DNA from: M3007 sp041736625
GTDB taxonomy: Bacteria; Bacteroidota; Bacteroidia; Chitinophagales; Saprospiraceae
DNA length: 64,000 bases
Direction: 5' to 3'
Assembly (NCBI GenBank): GCA_041736625.1
Contig: JBGSTG010000142.1
Location: 33,996-97,995 of the forward strand
A program made the translations under genes and the position numbers. The notes beneath the pieces are model-generated. The model was not told where the DNA came from. It was given only the letters and a program-made list of their open reading frames with translations, and did not search any database. Below are positions 27,034 through 36,001 of this stretch, one piece after another (position 1 is the first letter of the stretch; every line of letters begins with the position of its first letter).

Positions 27034-29790
27034 ATGATTAAAAAACTACTTTTCGCCGTCGTCCTGATCCTTTCGGCCATCCTGACTGCCCGGGCCCAGC
27101 CGCTGAACGATGAATGCACAGGCGCCATTCAGCTGCCTAACATTGCCAATTACTGCAGCAGTGTGGGGCAGTTCAGCAACGCCGGCGCCACCTCCTCTGC
27201 GTTTGGGCCGGCCACCTGTTTCGGCGCTGCTACTCAGGGCGACGTGTGGTTCAGTTTTGTGGCCCAGGCGACCGACGTAACCATCACGGTGCGCGGTAAT
27301 ACCGCCACCTCGGCAGGCGGCACGCTCACCAATCCGCAAGTGGCGCTGTACCTGGGCACTTGTGCAGGCACCATCAACCAGCTCGAATGCCAGAGCGCCC
27401 CGCCGGGCACCAATGTAGCCGAAGCATACCAGGGTGGCCTGTTCGTGGGTTCCACCTACCTAATTCGCATCCAGGGCGCCGGCGGCGCGCAGGGCACCTT
27501 CCAGCTCTGCGTCAACAACTACAACGCGCCCCAGGAGCCACAGTCCGACTGCCCGGATGCGTCCATCCTGTGCGACAAGTCGCCCTTCGTCGTGCAAAGT
27601 GTCAGTGGTTTCGGCTTCGACGGTTCGGAGCTGGACGACGCCACCTGCTTTTTCAACGGCGCGCCGGTCGGCAACGAAACCAACTCCACCTGGTTCGTGT
27701 GGACCTGCGACCAGTCCGGTACCCTGGAGTTCACCCTGACCCCGCTGAATGCGCCCGACGACCTGGACTTCGTGGTGTACCGCCTGCCCAACGGCATCGG
27801 CAACTGCGCTGGCAAGGAGGTCGTGCGCTGCATGGCTTCGGGCGACTTTCAGTTTCCCAGCCCGTGCATGGGCCCTACCGGACTGCGACCCGGCGACACC
27901 GATATCAGCGAGGACGCCGGCTGTTCTGACCCTGGGGACAACGCGTGGCTGTCGCCCATGAACATGGTGGCCGGCGAGTCGTATGCGCTCGTCGTGAACA
28001 ACTTTTCCGCCACCGGCAACGGCTTTTCCATCGAATTTGGCGGCAGCGGCACGTTTCTCGGTCCTACGGCTCAGTTTACCACCCTGCCGCCGGCCGTTTG
28101 CCTCGGCACACCCGTGCAGGTGGTCGATGCCTCCGTGTTTCCCCTGGGCCAGATCACGCAGTGGCGCTGGAGCTTTGGCGCCGATGCCCAGCCCCAGACC
28201 GCCACCGGCCCCGGCCCGCATGTGGTGCAGTTCAACACCCCGGGCACGCTGCCCGTCGTGCTGACCGTGGAGACCGACCTGGGCTGCAAGGTGACTGATA
28301 TCCAGAATGTGATCGTTTTCCCCGATGTAAAGGTGGACACGGTGATCGCCACGCCCGACTGCAACGGCGGCACCAACGGCACCATCGAGATCGTCAACAT
28401 CCGGGAGGGCACGCCTGCCTACCTGTTTAGCTGGGAGGGCGGGCCGTTCACCCCGGAAAATTCGCTCGACAGCCTGCCTGTGGGTATTTACAACCTCGTC
28501 ATCCGCGATGCCAACAACTGTGAAACGGAAATTAACGTGGAAGTCAAGGAAAAAGAACTAACCGTAGCGCCCGACATTACCCCCCCGCTTTGCACCGGGC
28601 AGGACAACGGCGTCGTCGCGCTCACCGTTACCAACGGAACCCCCACGTTCCTGTTCGACTGGCAGGACGGCAATGGCTTCGTCCCCGTGAACACCCTGGG
28701 CGGCTTCTCTGCCGGCACCTATACCATCCTCGGCCTCGACGGCGAGCTGTGCAAGGGCACCTATGTGGTGACGATACCCGACAACCCGCCCGTGACCCTC
28801 AGTATGGACACTGTGCATGTGACCTGCTTCAGCGCGGCCAACGGCATGGCCTTCGCCAATACCGGCGGTGGCGTGGGTGGCTTCACCTACCAGTGGAGCG
28901 ACGGCCAAACAGAGCAGGAGGCCACCAGCCTGGCGCCCGGCCAGTACGATGTGACCGCCAGCGACGCCAACGGGTGCTCCATCACCGGCGGCGTTTTTAT
29001 TGTGGAGCCCCCCGATCTGGTGATTGACCTGCTCGGTACCACCGACCTGCTGTGCAACGGCATCCCTACCGGCAGCATCGAGGTGGCGGGCGCCGGCGGC
29101 GTACCGCCGTATGCGTTCAGCTCCGACGGCATCAACTTTTTCCCCATCGGCCAACTGACCGACCTGCCGGCGGGCGACTACCAGGCCCTCATCCGCGATG
29201 CCAACGGTTGCACAGACTCTGTTTTTGCCAGTATTCTGCAACCCCTTCCGTTGGTGGTCGACGCACAGCCGGCAGACACCACGGTGAACCTCGGCTTCAC
29301 CGTGCGTACCCAGACGCTAACACTGCCTTTTGGCCGGCCGGTGACTTTCCAGTGGACACCTCCGCTGGGGTTAAGCGATCCCACGGACAACGAACCGCTC
29401 ATCACGGCCATCCAGACTCAGGCGTACGTGGTGCAGGTCACGGATGAAACGGGCTGCACGGCAACCGACACGGTGGTTGTTCGCGTCAACCTCGAACGGC
29501 CGGTGTACATCCCCAACGTCTTTTACCCCAACGGCGCCTTGTATCCGAACGATCATTTCACGGTTTTCAGCGGGCCGGCCGCCCAGAGCATCGAGTTGGT
29601 GCAGGTGTACGACCGTTGGGGTGAGCTGATCTTTGAAGGCGCCGACTTGCCGCTGAACGAGCCCAACCTGGGCTGGGATGGCACCTACAAGGGGGAACCG
29701 GTGTTTGGCGTGTTTACTTACGTGGCGCGGGTTCGGTTTGTGGATGGGGTTGCGCAGGATTACAGCGGGGATGTGACGGTGGTGCCGTAA
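27034..29790 (+). CDS. Secreted adhesin-like protein with gliding-motility C-terminal domain
   Basis: A 918-residue protein with a signal peptide (1-21, ending ARAQ). Residues 22-340 contain two beta-sandwich units with Cys pairs (DVWFSFVA, STWFVWTC). A PKD-like domain lies at about 345-430. SprB-type repeats at about 435-750 each end in a D-(A)N-(G/N)-C element, as in IRDANNCE, ASDANGCS and IRDANGCT. The last ~95 residues are the gliding motility-associated C-terminal domain (VYIPNVFYPNGALYPND, VYDRWGELIFEG, GWDGTYKG), a type IX secretion signal. Probably cell-surface and adhesive; ligand unknown. Its TAA stop is part of the next gene's promoter element. Confidence 0.88.
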   Translation: MIKKLLFAVVLILSAILTARAQPLNDECTGAIQLPNIANYCSSVGQFSNAGATSSAFGPATCFGAATQGDVWFSFVAQATDVTITVRGNTATSAGGTLTNPQVALYLGTCAGTINQLECQSAPPGTNVAEAYQGGLFVGSTYLIRIQGAGGAQGTFQLCVNNYNAPQEPQSDCPDASILCDKSPFVVQSVSGFGFDGSELDDATCFFNGAPVGNETNSTWFVWTCDQSGTLEFTLTPLNAPDDLDFVVYRLPNGIGNCAGKEVVRCMASGDFQFPSPCMGPTGLRPGDTDISEDAGCSDPGDNAWLSPMNMVAGESYALVVNNFSATGNGFSIEFGGSGTFLGPTAQFTTLPPAVCLGTPVQVVDASVFPLGQITQWRWSFGADAQPQTATGPGPHVVQFNTPGTLPVVLTVETDLGCKVTDIQNVIVFPDVKVDTVIATPDCNGGTNGTIEIVNIREGTPAYLFSWEGGPFTPENSLDSLPVGIYNLVIRDANNCETEINVEVKEKELTVAPDITPPLCTGQDNGVVALTVTNGTPTFLFDWQDGNGFVPVNTLGGFSAGTYTILGLDGELCKGTYVVTIPDNPPVTLSMDTVHVTCFSAANGMAFANTGGGVGGFTYQWSDGQTEQEATSLAPGQYDVTASDANGCSITGGVFIVEPPDLVIDLLGTTDLLCNGIPTGSIEVAGAGGVPPYAFSSDGINFFPIGQLTDLPAGDYQALIRDANGCTDSVFASILQPLPLVVDAQPADTTVNLGFTVRTQTLTLPFGRPVTFQWTPPLGLSDPTDNEPLITAIQTQAYVVQVTDETGCTATDTVVVRVNLERPVYIPNVFYPNGALYPNDHFTVFSGPAAQSIELVQVYDRWGELIFEGADLPLNEPNLGWDGTYKGEPVFGVFTYVARVRFVDGVAQDYSGDVTVVP

Positions 29791-29795
29791 CTTTG
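29788..29795 (+). promoter_or_regulatory. Bacteroidota -7 element TAACTTTG overlapping a stop codon
   Basis: An exact TAnnTTTG match whose first three bases are the TAA stop of the preceding gene. ATG 29802 follows after 6 nt, so the acyltransferase transcript would be nearly leaderless. Confidence 0.55.
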
Positions 29796-29801
29796 GCGCC
29801 C

Positions 29802-31094
29802 ATGAAAAACGCCCCCCTGCATCCTGTCCTGCGCCTTGTTTACGGTTTTTTACGGTTGCTCACGGCGGTTTCCTTGCCCGTCTATTTCCGTGAACGGCTG
29901 GTACTGGGCCGCACGTATTTCCGTTTCGACGGCCCTGTAATTGTTGCGGTGAACCACCCGAGCACCCTGATGGACGTGCTCAATTCCGGTTTGCAGGTTC
30001 GGCAGGAGATGTATTTTTTGGCCAACTACGGCTTGTTCCGCACCCCGTTTACTAACTGGTTGTTTCGAACCCTCTTTTGCATACCGGTAAAGCGGCAGGA
30101 GGACATGCGTGCGGGAGAAAGGCGAAACAACGACCATACATTTGATCAATCGTACCAGCATCTGGAAAAAAACGGTGTGCTGTTCATCGCGCCGGAGGGC
30201 GCCAGCTGGATGCACCGATATGTGGGTTCCCCGCTGAAGTCGGGCATCGCGCGCATTGCTTTCGGCGCCGAGGTGCGCAACAACTGGCAGCTGGACCTCA
30301 AGATCATTCCGGTGGGGCTCACGTATGACCGCCCCAATCTGTTTCGCAGCCGCACGGCCGTTTATGCCGGCGAGCCTTTACGTGTTGCCGACTGGCGGGA
30401 GCGCTACGAGCAGAACCCGAATCGGGCCATCAGTCACTTGCTCGACACGCTGCACCAACGGCTGACCCAGCTTTCCCTGCATGCGCGCGATGCTGAGGGG
30501 GAGCAGTTGCTGCATCGCATAGAGCGGTTGATCCACCACCCGAAGCGCCGGCCCTGGAAAACGGCGTTCCAGCTCGAGCGCGCGCGGCTCAACGACTGGC
30601 TGAACGATGATGTTTTGCGGGCCGACCTCTCCGCGTATTTTCATAAATTGAACGATTACGGCATTCGCGATGCCGGCGTGGCTCGGGTGGCCTCCGCGCC
30701 GCCGCTGTGGCTGTCGGTCGTTTTGTTGCTGTTGGGCGCCCCCTTGGCCCTGGCGGCGGCGCTGGTCTGGTTCCTGCCCTGTTTTTTTCCCTGGGCGATC
30801 AACCGCGCTTCCGGGTTGTATGTCGGGTACAGTTCAACGGTTAAACTGCTGATGGGGATCATTTTTTTTCCCGTGGCTATATGGGGCTTGTACAAATTGA
30901 CCGCGCTTTGGCTGCCCCGGCCGTGGCCCTGGGCGGCCCTGGTTGCGGCGCCCTTGCTGGGTTTGTTTTTGGAGCGGTACATGGATGGTTTTACCTCAGT
31001 GGTAAGCGCCCTGCATGCCAGGAGGCTGGGGCGGTCGACGTTGGCGCCGTTAGTGGCCGAGCGGGCCGGTTTGGTGGCCAGGGTGGTTGCCTAG
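29802..31094 (+). CDS. PlsC-like glycerolipid acyltransferase
   Basis: A 430-residue protein of the PlsC/GPAT superfamily. The catalytic NHxxxxD motif reads NHPSTLMD (about residues 48-55), and a glycine-containing motif PEGASWMH is near 128. Two to three membrane helices lie at about 305-385. It transfers acyl chains to (lyso)glycerolipid at the membrane. The open frame begins at 29793 with a TTG, but ATG 29802 sits at the expected distance from the TAACTTTG promoter. It converges with uppS, 5 nt apart. Confidence 0.85.
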   Translation: MKNAPLHPVLRLVYGFLRLLTAVSLPVYFRERLVLGRTYFRFDGPVIVAVNHPSTLMDVLNSGLQVRQEMYFLANYGLFRTPFTNWLFRTLFCIPVKRQEDMRAGERRNNDHTFDQSYQHLEKNGVLFIAPEGASWMHRYVGSPLKSGIARIAFGAEVRNNWQLDLKIIPVGLTYDRPNLFRSRTAVYAGEPLRVADWRERYEQNPNRAISHLLDTLHQRLTQLSLHARDAEGEQLLHRIERLIHHPKRRPWKTAFQLERARLNDWLNDDVLRADLSAYFHKLNDYGIRDAGVARVASAPPLWLSVVLLLLGAPLALAAALVWFLPCFFPWAINRASGLYVGYSSTVKLLMGIIFFPVAIWGLYKLTALWLPRPWPWAALVAAPLLGLFLERYMDGFTSVVSALHARRLGRSTLAPLVAERAGLVARVVA

Positions 31095-31099
31095 CGGCG

Positions 31100-31843
31100 T
31101 CAGGCGATTTGCTCGCTGATCATGCCGAACCGGCGCTCGCGTCGTTGGTAGCTGATGATGGCTTCGAAGAGGTCTTTTTTTCGGAAATCGGGCCAGAAGA
31201 CCGGCGTAAAGTACAGTTCTGTATAAGCGATCTGCCAAAGCAGGAAGTTGGAGATACGCGTTTCGCCACTGGTGCGGATGAGCAACTCGGGGTCGGGGAT
31301 GCCGCGCGTGCTGAGGGCGTCCTCAAAAACGGATTCGTTGATGTCGGCGGGGTTGAGCAATCCCTGGCGGGCTTGTTCGGCGAGGTGGCGCGTGGCGTTC
31401 AGGATTTCCCATTTGGCCGAATAGTTGAGGGCCAGGACGAGTGTCAGACCGGTATTGTACTGGGTTTTAGCCATGGCGGCGGCGAGTGCGTCGTAGCTGG
31501 TGCGGGGCAACGCCTCAATATCGCCAATGGCGAGCAGGCGGACGTTTTTGCGGTGCAGCTCGTCCACCTCGCTGCGGATGGTGTCCACCAAAAGACCCAT
31601 CAGCGCCGACACTTCAGCGGCCGGGCGGCTCCAGTTTTCGGTGCTGAACGCGTACAGGGTTAGGAATTCTACACCGACTTCCCCACAGGCTTCCGTCACC
31701 TCGCGTACGCTGCGCACGCCACTGTGGTGGCCCAAGACGCGGGGCATGCCTTTTTGCTTGGCCCAGCGGCCATTTCCATCCATTATGATGGCGATATGGC
31801 GGGGCAAATTATCTTTTTGGATCAGCGATTTCAGGTCGGTCAT
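31100..31843 (-). CDS. uppS: Isoprenyl transferase (undecaprenyl diphosphate synthase)
   Basis: A 247-residue cis-prenyltransferase. The catalytic Asp and P-loop are in IIMDGNGRWAKQKG (D22 region), with GHHSGVRSVREV after it, ENWSRP in the middle, and the C-terminal substrate motif RTSGETRISNFLLWQIAYTE. It condenses isopentenyl diphosphate onto farnesyl diphosphate for the lipid carrier of peptidoglycan and O-antigen synthesis. Confidence 0.95.
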   Translation of the reverse strand: MTDLKSLIQKDNLPRHIAIIMDGNGRWAKQKGMPRVLGHHSGVRSVREVTEACGEVGVEFLTLYAFSTENWSRPAAEVSALMGLLVDTIRSEVDELHRKNVRLLAIGDIEALPRTSYDALAAAMAKTQYNTGLTLVLALNYSAKWEILNATRHLAEQARQGLLNPADINESVFEDALSTRGIPDPELLIRTSGETRISNFLLWQIAYTELYFTPVFWPDFRKKDLFEAIISYQRRERRFGMISEQIA

Positions 31844-31954
31844 GATAAAAACGGGGAAATCCTTTGTTTTGCGCGGGGGGAGTATGAAAAGGTTTACAAA
31901 AATACGGAAAATTGCGCAACAATACGGACGTAGTTTTCAAATGCTTTACAAATC

Positions 31955-33154
31955 ATGATACCCGGACTCAGACAACAATACAACGCGCAATTCAATCAGG
32001 AGCGGTACGATGCCTTTCTGCACACGGTAAACACCGAATTCGGGAGCGGGCCGACTTTCCGCGTTGCCGAAACCCCTGTTTTCATTCCCCGCGACCTCAA
32101 AGTCAAGCTGTTGCGCGCGGTTGACGACATCACCGCCGTGATTTCGGCGCCCGGTTTTATCGCCGCCAGCGATGCCGCCATTCCGTCGGATTTGCACGTG
32201 CCGGGTGAGCCGGACCGGTCGCATTTTATCCAGCTCGATTTCGGTATTTGCACCGACCAGTCGGGGGAGCTCAATCCCATGTTGATTGAGCTTCAGGGTT
32301 TTCCGTCGTTGTATGCCTACCAGCACATGCTGGCGCAGGCATATCGCAAGCATTTCGACATACCGGCCGATTTTCACCACCTGTTTGGCGAGCTGGACCA
32401 CGATGGTTACATAGACCTCCTGCGTCAGGTGATCGTTGGCGATGAAGACCCGGAGTCGGTGGTATTGCTGGAGATTGAACCGGAAAAACAGAATACGAAC
32501 GTCGATTTTTGGGGTACCCGCCAGTACCTGGGCACACCGGTGGTGTGCCTGAGTCAGGTGGAGCGCCGGGGCGACCGCCTTTTTTACAAAAACGACAAGG
32601 GCGTCTCTGTGCCCATTCGCCGGCTGTACAATCGAATCATTTTCGACGACATGGACAAGCACGCCGACCTGCCCCGCCAGTGGAACATGACCGAGCCGGT
32701 GGATGTGCAGTGGACAGGGCACCCCAACTGGTTTTTCCGCATCAGCAAGTACACCCTGCCCAGCCTGAAATCGGATTTTGTGCCGGAGACACATTTTGTG
32801 CATCAGCTGGAGACTATCCCCGACGACCTGGAAAACTGGGTGCTCAAACCCCTGTTTTCGTTTTCGGGAATGGGTGTGAAGGTGGACGTCACGCGCGAGG
32901 ACATCACCGCGCTGGCGCACCCCGACCAGTACATCCTGCAGCGCAAGGTGCACTACGCGCCGATCATTCAAACCGCCAACCCTGAAGACCCGGCCAAGTG
33001 CGAGATTCGCATGATGCTGGTGTGGCACGACAGCTGGCCTCGGCCGCGACTGGTGAACAACCTCGTGCGCATGAGCAAGGGCGCCATGGTGGGGGTACGT
33101 TACAACAAGGGCAAAGACTGGGTCGGGTCGAGCGCCGCATTTTTCGAGCCTTAA
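31955..33154 (+). CDS. ATP-grasp-like protein of unknown substrate
   Basis: A 399-residue cytoplasmic protein without signal peptide. The C-terminal part has an ATP-grasp flavour: WVLKPLFSFSGMGVKV (about 300-315, like the Lys and glycine loop), YILQRKVHY, CEIRMMLVWHD (Glu-x-Arg) and NNLVRMSKGAMVGVRY. N-terminally, FIQLDFGICTDQSG and MLIELQGFPSLYAYQ are conserved-looking. Its stop is 1 nt before the rsmE start, so they are coupled. The product may be a peptide or amine ligase; no closer family is recognised. Confidence 0.6.
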   Translation: MIPGLRQQYNAQFNQERYDAFLHTVNTEFGSGPTFRVAETPVFIPRDLKVKLLRAVDDITAVISAPGFIAASDAAIPSDLHVPGEPDRSHFIQLDFGICTDQSGELNPMLIELQGFPSLYAYQHMLAQAYRKHFDIPADFHHLFGELDHDGYIDLLRQVIVGDEDPESVVLLEIEPEKQNTNVDFWGTRQYLGTPVVCLSQVERRGDRLFYKNDKGVSVPIRRLYNRIIFDDMDKHADLPRQWNMTEPVDVQWTGHPNWFFRISKYTLPSLKSDFVPETHFVHQLETIPDDLENWVLKPLFSFSGMGVKVDVTREDITALAHPDQYILQRKVHYAPIIQTANPEDPAKCEIRMMLVWHDSWPRPRLVNNLVRMSKGAMVGVRYNKGKDWVGSSAAFFEP

Positions 33155-33155
33155 T

Positions 33156-33875
33156 ATGGAACAACTTTTTTTCACGCCCCGGGTGGAGAATGGGTTGGCG
33201 AGGCTCGACGACGAGGAAAGCCGCCACCTGTTAACCGTTCTGCGTCACCGCGTGGGCGACCGGCTGCTCCTCACCGACGGCCGGGGCGGGCGCTTTTTGG
33301 CAGAGCTCGTGGAGGCCGGCAAGCGGCAGGCGGTGCTGCGCATCGTGGAGGCCCGGCCCGGAATGCCGCCAACGCCTTTCTCGCTGCATGTGGGCATTTC
33401 GCCCACCAAGAATATCGAGCGTTTTGAATGGTTTTTGGAAAAAGCTACCGAATTGGGTGTGGACGCCGTGACGCCGCTGTTGTGCAGGCGCTCCGAGCGC
33501 CGGACCATACGCATGGATCGAATGGAGAAAATCCTGGTGTCCGCCATGAAACAGTGCTGGCGCGATCACCTGCCAGTATTGCATCCGCTCACGCCGTTTG
33601 AGGAATGGGTTGCCGGGCAACAACCGGTGCAGCGCAAGTTCATCGCCTGGATACCAGAAGGGGCGCCGGAGCAACACTTGCACGACCATTTGAGTCCGGC
33701 GCAGGATGTCGTTATGGCCATTGGGCCGGAGGGCGATTTCCATCCAGACGAGGTGGCCATGGCCTTGAAAAACGGTTTTATCGGCGTTGGGCTGGGGCCT
33801 GCACGCTTGCGCACGGAAACGGCCGGCATCTTGGCGGTTGCGCTGCTGCGCGAAGGTGCGTCCGGGCCAACCTAG
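33156..33875 (+). CDS. rsmE: 16S rRNA (uracil-1498-N3)-methyltransferase
   Basis: A 239-residue SPOUT methyltransferase. The N-terminal PUA-like part starts MEQLFFTPRVEN with the RHLLTVLRHRVGD helix. The knotted SAM-binding part contains GISPTKNIERFEWFLEKATELGV, then AIGPEGDFHPDEV, then GLGPARLRTETAGILAVALL. It methylates U1498 of 16S rRNA in assembled 30S subunits. It overlaps the convergent esterase gene by 4 nt, the two stop codons sharing CTAG. Confidence 0.95.
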   Translation: MEQLFFTPRVENGLARLDDEESRHLLTVLRHRVGDRLLLTDGRGGRFLAELVEAGKRQAVLRIVEARPGMPPTPFSLHVGISPTKNIERFEWFLEKATELGVDAVTPLLCRRSERRTIRMDRMEKILVSAMKQCWRDHLPVLHPLTPFEEWVAGQQPVQRKFIAWIPEGAPEQHLHDHLSPAQDVVMAIGPEGDFHPDEVAMALKNGFIGVGLGPARLRTETAGILAVALLREGASGPT

Positions 33876-35266
33876 CGCATGAACCGACCCACCTGCCAGG
33901 GCTTGTCACGGATTTTGAGCCGAAGGAAATAGCTTCCGGAGGGCAGGTCGCCGACGTACACCGGTACATTGCCGGTGAAAGAGGTGTCGCGCATCAGGGC
34001 GCCGGCGCTGCTCCATATTTGCAACTGAACGGCAGCGGATTCGGTTTGGTAGGCGAAACGAATCCAGTCTCCGGCCGGGTTGGGGAAAACGGCGACGGGC
34101 TCGCTGGGTGTAGCGGTTGTGGTGGCGGATACGGTGTTTTCGAACAACCAGATGTAGGCATCTGCAAATTCGCGGGCCCAAAACCACTCGCTGTGCTGGC
34201 CGTCGGGCTCCACGAGGAACACCTGCTCGTCGGTGTTAAAACCGGCGGTGATCATGGCGTTGGCGACGGTCTGCATGTTTTGGGTCACAGACGCCGGCTC
34301 CTGACCGCCAGCGAGGAAATATACGCGGGCGTCGCCTTCTTTGGGATGGCCGGCCACGTGGTTGGCGGAGTTGTTGCCGGCAAACCAGAACGCCGGCGAG
34401 AAGATGCCTGCGCGGCTGAACACATCCTGGCGTTCGGAGAAGGCATACATGGAAATGAGGCTGCCCATGCTGCTGCCCATGATGCCTGTGCTGTTGCGTC
34501 CGGGGCGGGTACGGTACAGGGAGTCCATGAGTGGCTTGAGGGTTTCGGTGATGAAAGCCACGTAGGCCTCGCCTTCGCCGCCGCCGTATTGAGGGTTTAT
34601 CCAGGGGGAGTATTCGTCGAGCCGGCTGGCGCCGCCGTTGTCTATACCGACGACGATGCAGCCGTAATCGCCGATGGCGAACAGGTCGTTGAGCGACTCG
34701 TCGACTTTCCATTCGCCGGAGAACGCGGTTTTGTTGTCGAACAGGTTTTGCCCGTCGTGCATGTACAGCACCGGGTATCGCTTGTTGGTGGTGTCGTAGT
34801 CCGGGGGCAGATAAAGCCAGATGCGGCGGGTGCGATTCAGTTGGGGGATGTAGAAGTCGTCGTCGAAAACACTGACGTTTGGCGCTGCGGTGCTGTTGCC
34901 GGTTCCGCCGAGGTCTTCCCAGGAGAGGACGGTAAACGTCTCGGTGGTGGGTTGCCCGTTGTAGGTCAGGGTTCGGTTGGGGCGGTATTGGCCGTTGGCG
35001 TTGCCTTCCACGCTTGCCCAGGCGCCGCGGGTAAATTTGAACTCGAGCGTTCCGGGGGCGGGGTTCAGCACAATGCGGTACTGGCCTCCGCCCTGTGGGG
35101 TGAGCGCGTAGTCCGGGTTTCCGGGGTTCCAGTTGTTGAAATTGCCGGCCACGTAGAGGGTTGCGCCGGGTGGCGTGTTGGCCGGCACGGTATTGATCTG
35201 GAGGGTGATCTGTGCGGACAGGGAGGCGGTCCACAGGATGGCCGGTAGCAGGAGTACGAAGCGCAT
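33872..35266 (-). CDS. Secreted esterase-like alpha/beta hydrolase with probable T9SS tail
   Basis: A 464-residue protein with a signal peptide (MRFVLLLPAILWTASLSAQ). ATG 35266 is chosen because the longer frame to 35437 reads antisense to DUF4290. Residues about 20-120 form an N-terminal starch-binding-like (CBM20/E-set) beta domain with GNFNNWNPGNPDYAL. An esterase-D/enterochelin-esterase core follows, with the nucleophile elbow GSSMGS (about residue 260), an upstream YLPPDYDTTNKRYPVLYMHDG and the late histidine in DGQHSEWFW. The last ~80 residues look like a type IX sorting domain (VFPNPAGDWIRF). It may hydrolyse esters of polysaccharides or siderophores outside the cell. Confidence 0.8.
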   Translation of the reverse strand: MRFVLLLPAILWTASLSAQITLQINTVPANTPPGATLYVAGNFNNWNPGNPDYALTPQGGGQYRIVLNPAPGTLEFKFTRGAWASVEGNANGQYRPNRTLTYNGQPTTETFTVLSWEDLGGTGNSTAAPNVSVFDDDFYIPQLNRTRRIWLYLPPDYDTTNKRYPVLYMHDGQNLFDNKTAFSGEWKVDESLNDLFAIGDYGCIVVGIDNGGASRLDEYSPWINPQYGGGEGEAYVAFITETLKPLMDSLYRTRPGRNSTGIMGSSMGSLISMYAFSERQDVFSRAGIFSPAFWFAGNNSANHVAGHPKEGDARVYFLAGGQEPASVTQNMQTVANAMITAGFNTDEQVFLVEPDGQHSEWFWAREFADAYIWLFENTVSATTTATPSEPVAVFPNPAGDWIRFAYQTESAAVQLQIWSSAGALMRDTSFTGNVPVYVGDLPSGSYFLRLKIRDKPWQVGRFMR

Positions 35267-35273
35267 ACGGGGT

Positions 35274-35990
35274 TTATTTTTTGCGTTTGAAACCGCCGCC
35301 GCCGTTTCTAAAGGTGTTGCCCGGGCGTTGCTGCTTGTTCCGGCTTTTATTGCCGGGCTTGCCCTGGGCCTGCCGCCGTTGGCTCTGCAGGCGTTGCATC
35401 TCTTTTTCGCGTTTATTGGCGCTGAACGCCAGTGCATCGAGGGAGCTGTGCCCTTCGTGGAGGGACAGTTTTCCGTCGGACAGGATCTCCAGGTCGTCTT
35501 TGATCACGTCGTCGCTCACATAGTGTTCGCGGCTCCAGGTTTTGTAAGCCAGTTTCATGTAGGAGGCGATCACCTCGACGAAGCCCTCCTTTTTAGGGCC
35601 TTCGGGCATTTCGATGGCTTTGGCGATGAGCCGCTGCACGCCTATGCCGTAATGCCGGAGACGCATATTGGTTTCCGGGTAGGGCATGGTTTCCGGTTTG
35701 ACGATCTCCGGTTCCTTGCGCACGTTGATACCGCTGGGCGGGGTCACGTCGAGGTCGGGCCCGGCGATGGCAAAAGCGTGGTTCCACAACCGCTCTCGGT
35801 AGTCTTCGATGCCGCGGGTGTTGGGGTGCAATAGGTTCATGAGCGCGACGATGGACTCGACCGTTTTTTGGCGTTTGTCGCGGTCGGCAATGCCTTTTGC
35901 GTGCTCGAGCATTTCCTGAATGGCCCGGCCGTATTCGGGGAGGCGAATGGTTTCCCTTTCGGTGTTGTATGACAGATCTAATTGATTCAT
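35274..35990 (-). CDS. DUF4290 family protein
   Basis: A 238-residue cytoplasmic protein of the DUF4290 family, restricted to Bacteroidota. The start MNQLDLSYNTERETIRLPEYG at 35990 matches the family. The N-terminal ~180 residues are helical; the C-terminal ~45 are very basic (repeated R, K and N ending FKRKK), suggesting nucleic-acid or ribosome binding. It follows glmS by 11 nt in the same operon. Function unknown. Confidence 0.8.
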   Translation of the reverse strand: MNQLDLSYNTERETIRLPEYGRAIQEMLEHAKGIADRDKRQKTVESIVALMNLLHPNTRGIEDYRERLWNHAFAIAGPDLDVTPPSGINVRKEPEIVKPETMPYPETNMRLRHYGIGVQRLIAKAIEMPEGPKKEGFVEVIASYMKLAYKTWSREHYVSDDVIKDDLEILSDGKLSLHEGHSSLDALAFSANKREKEMQRLQSQRRQAQGKPGNKSRNKQQRPGNTFRNGGGGFKRKK

Positions 35991-36001
35991 GTGTCTGATG
36001 T

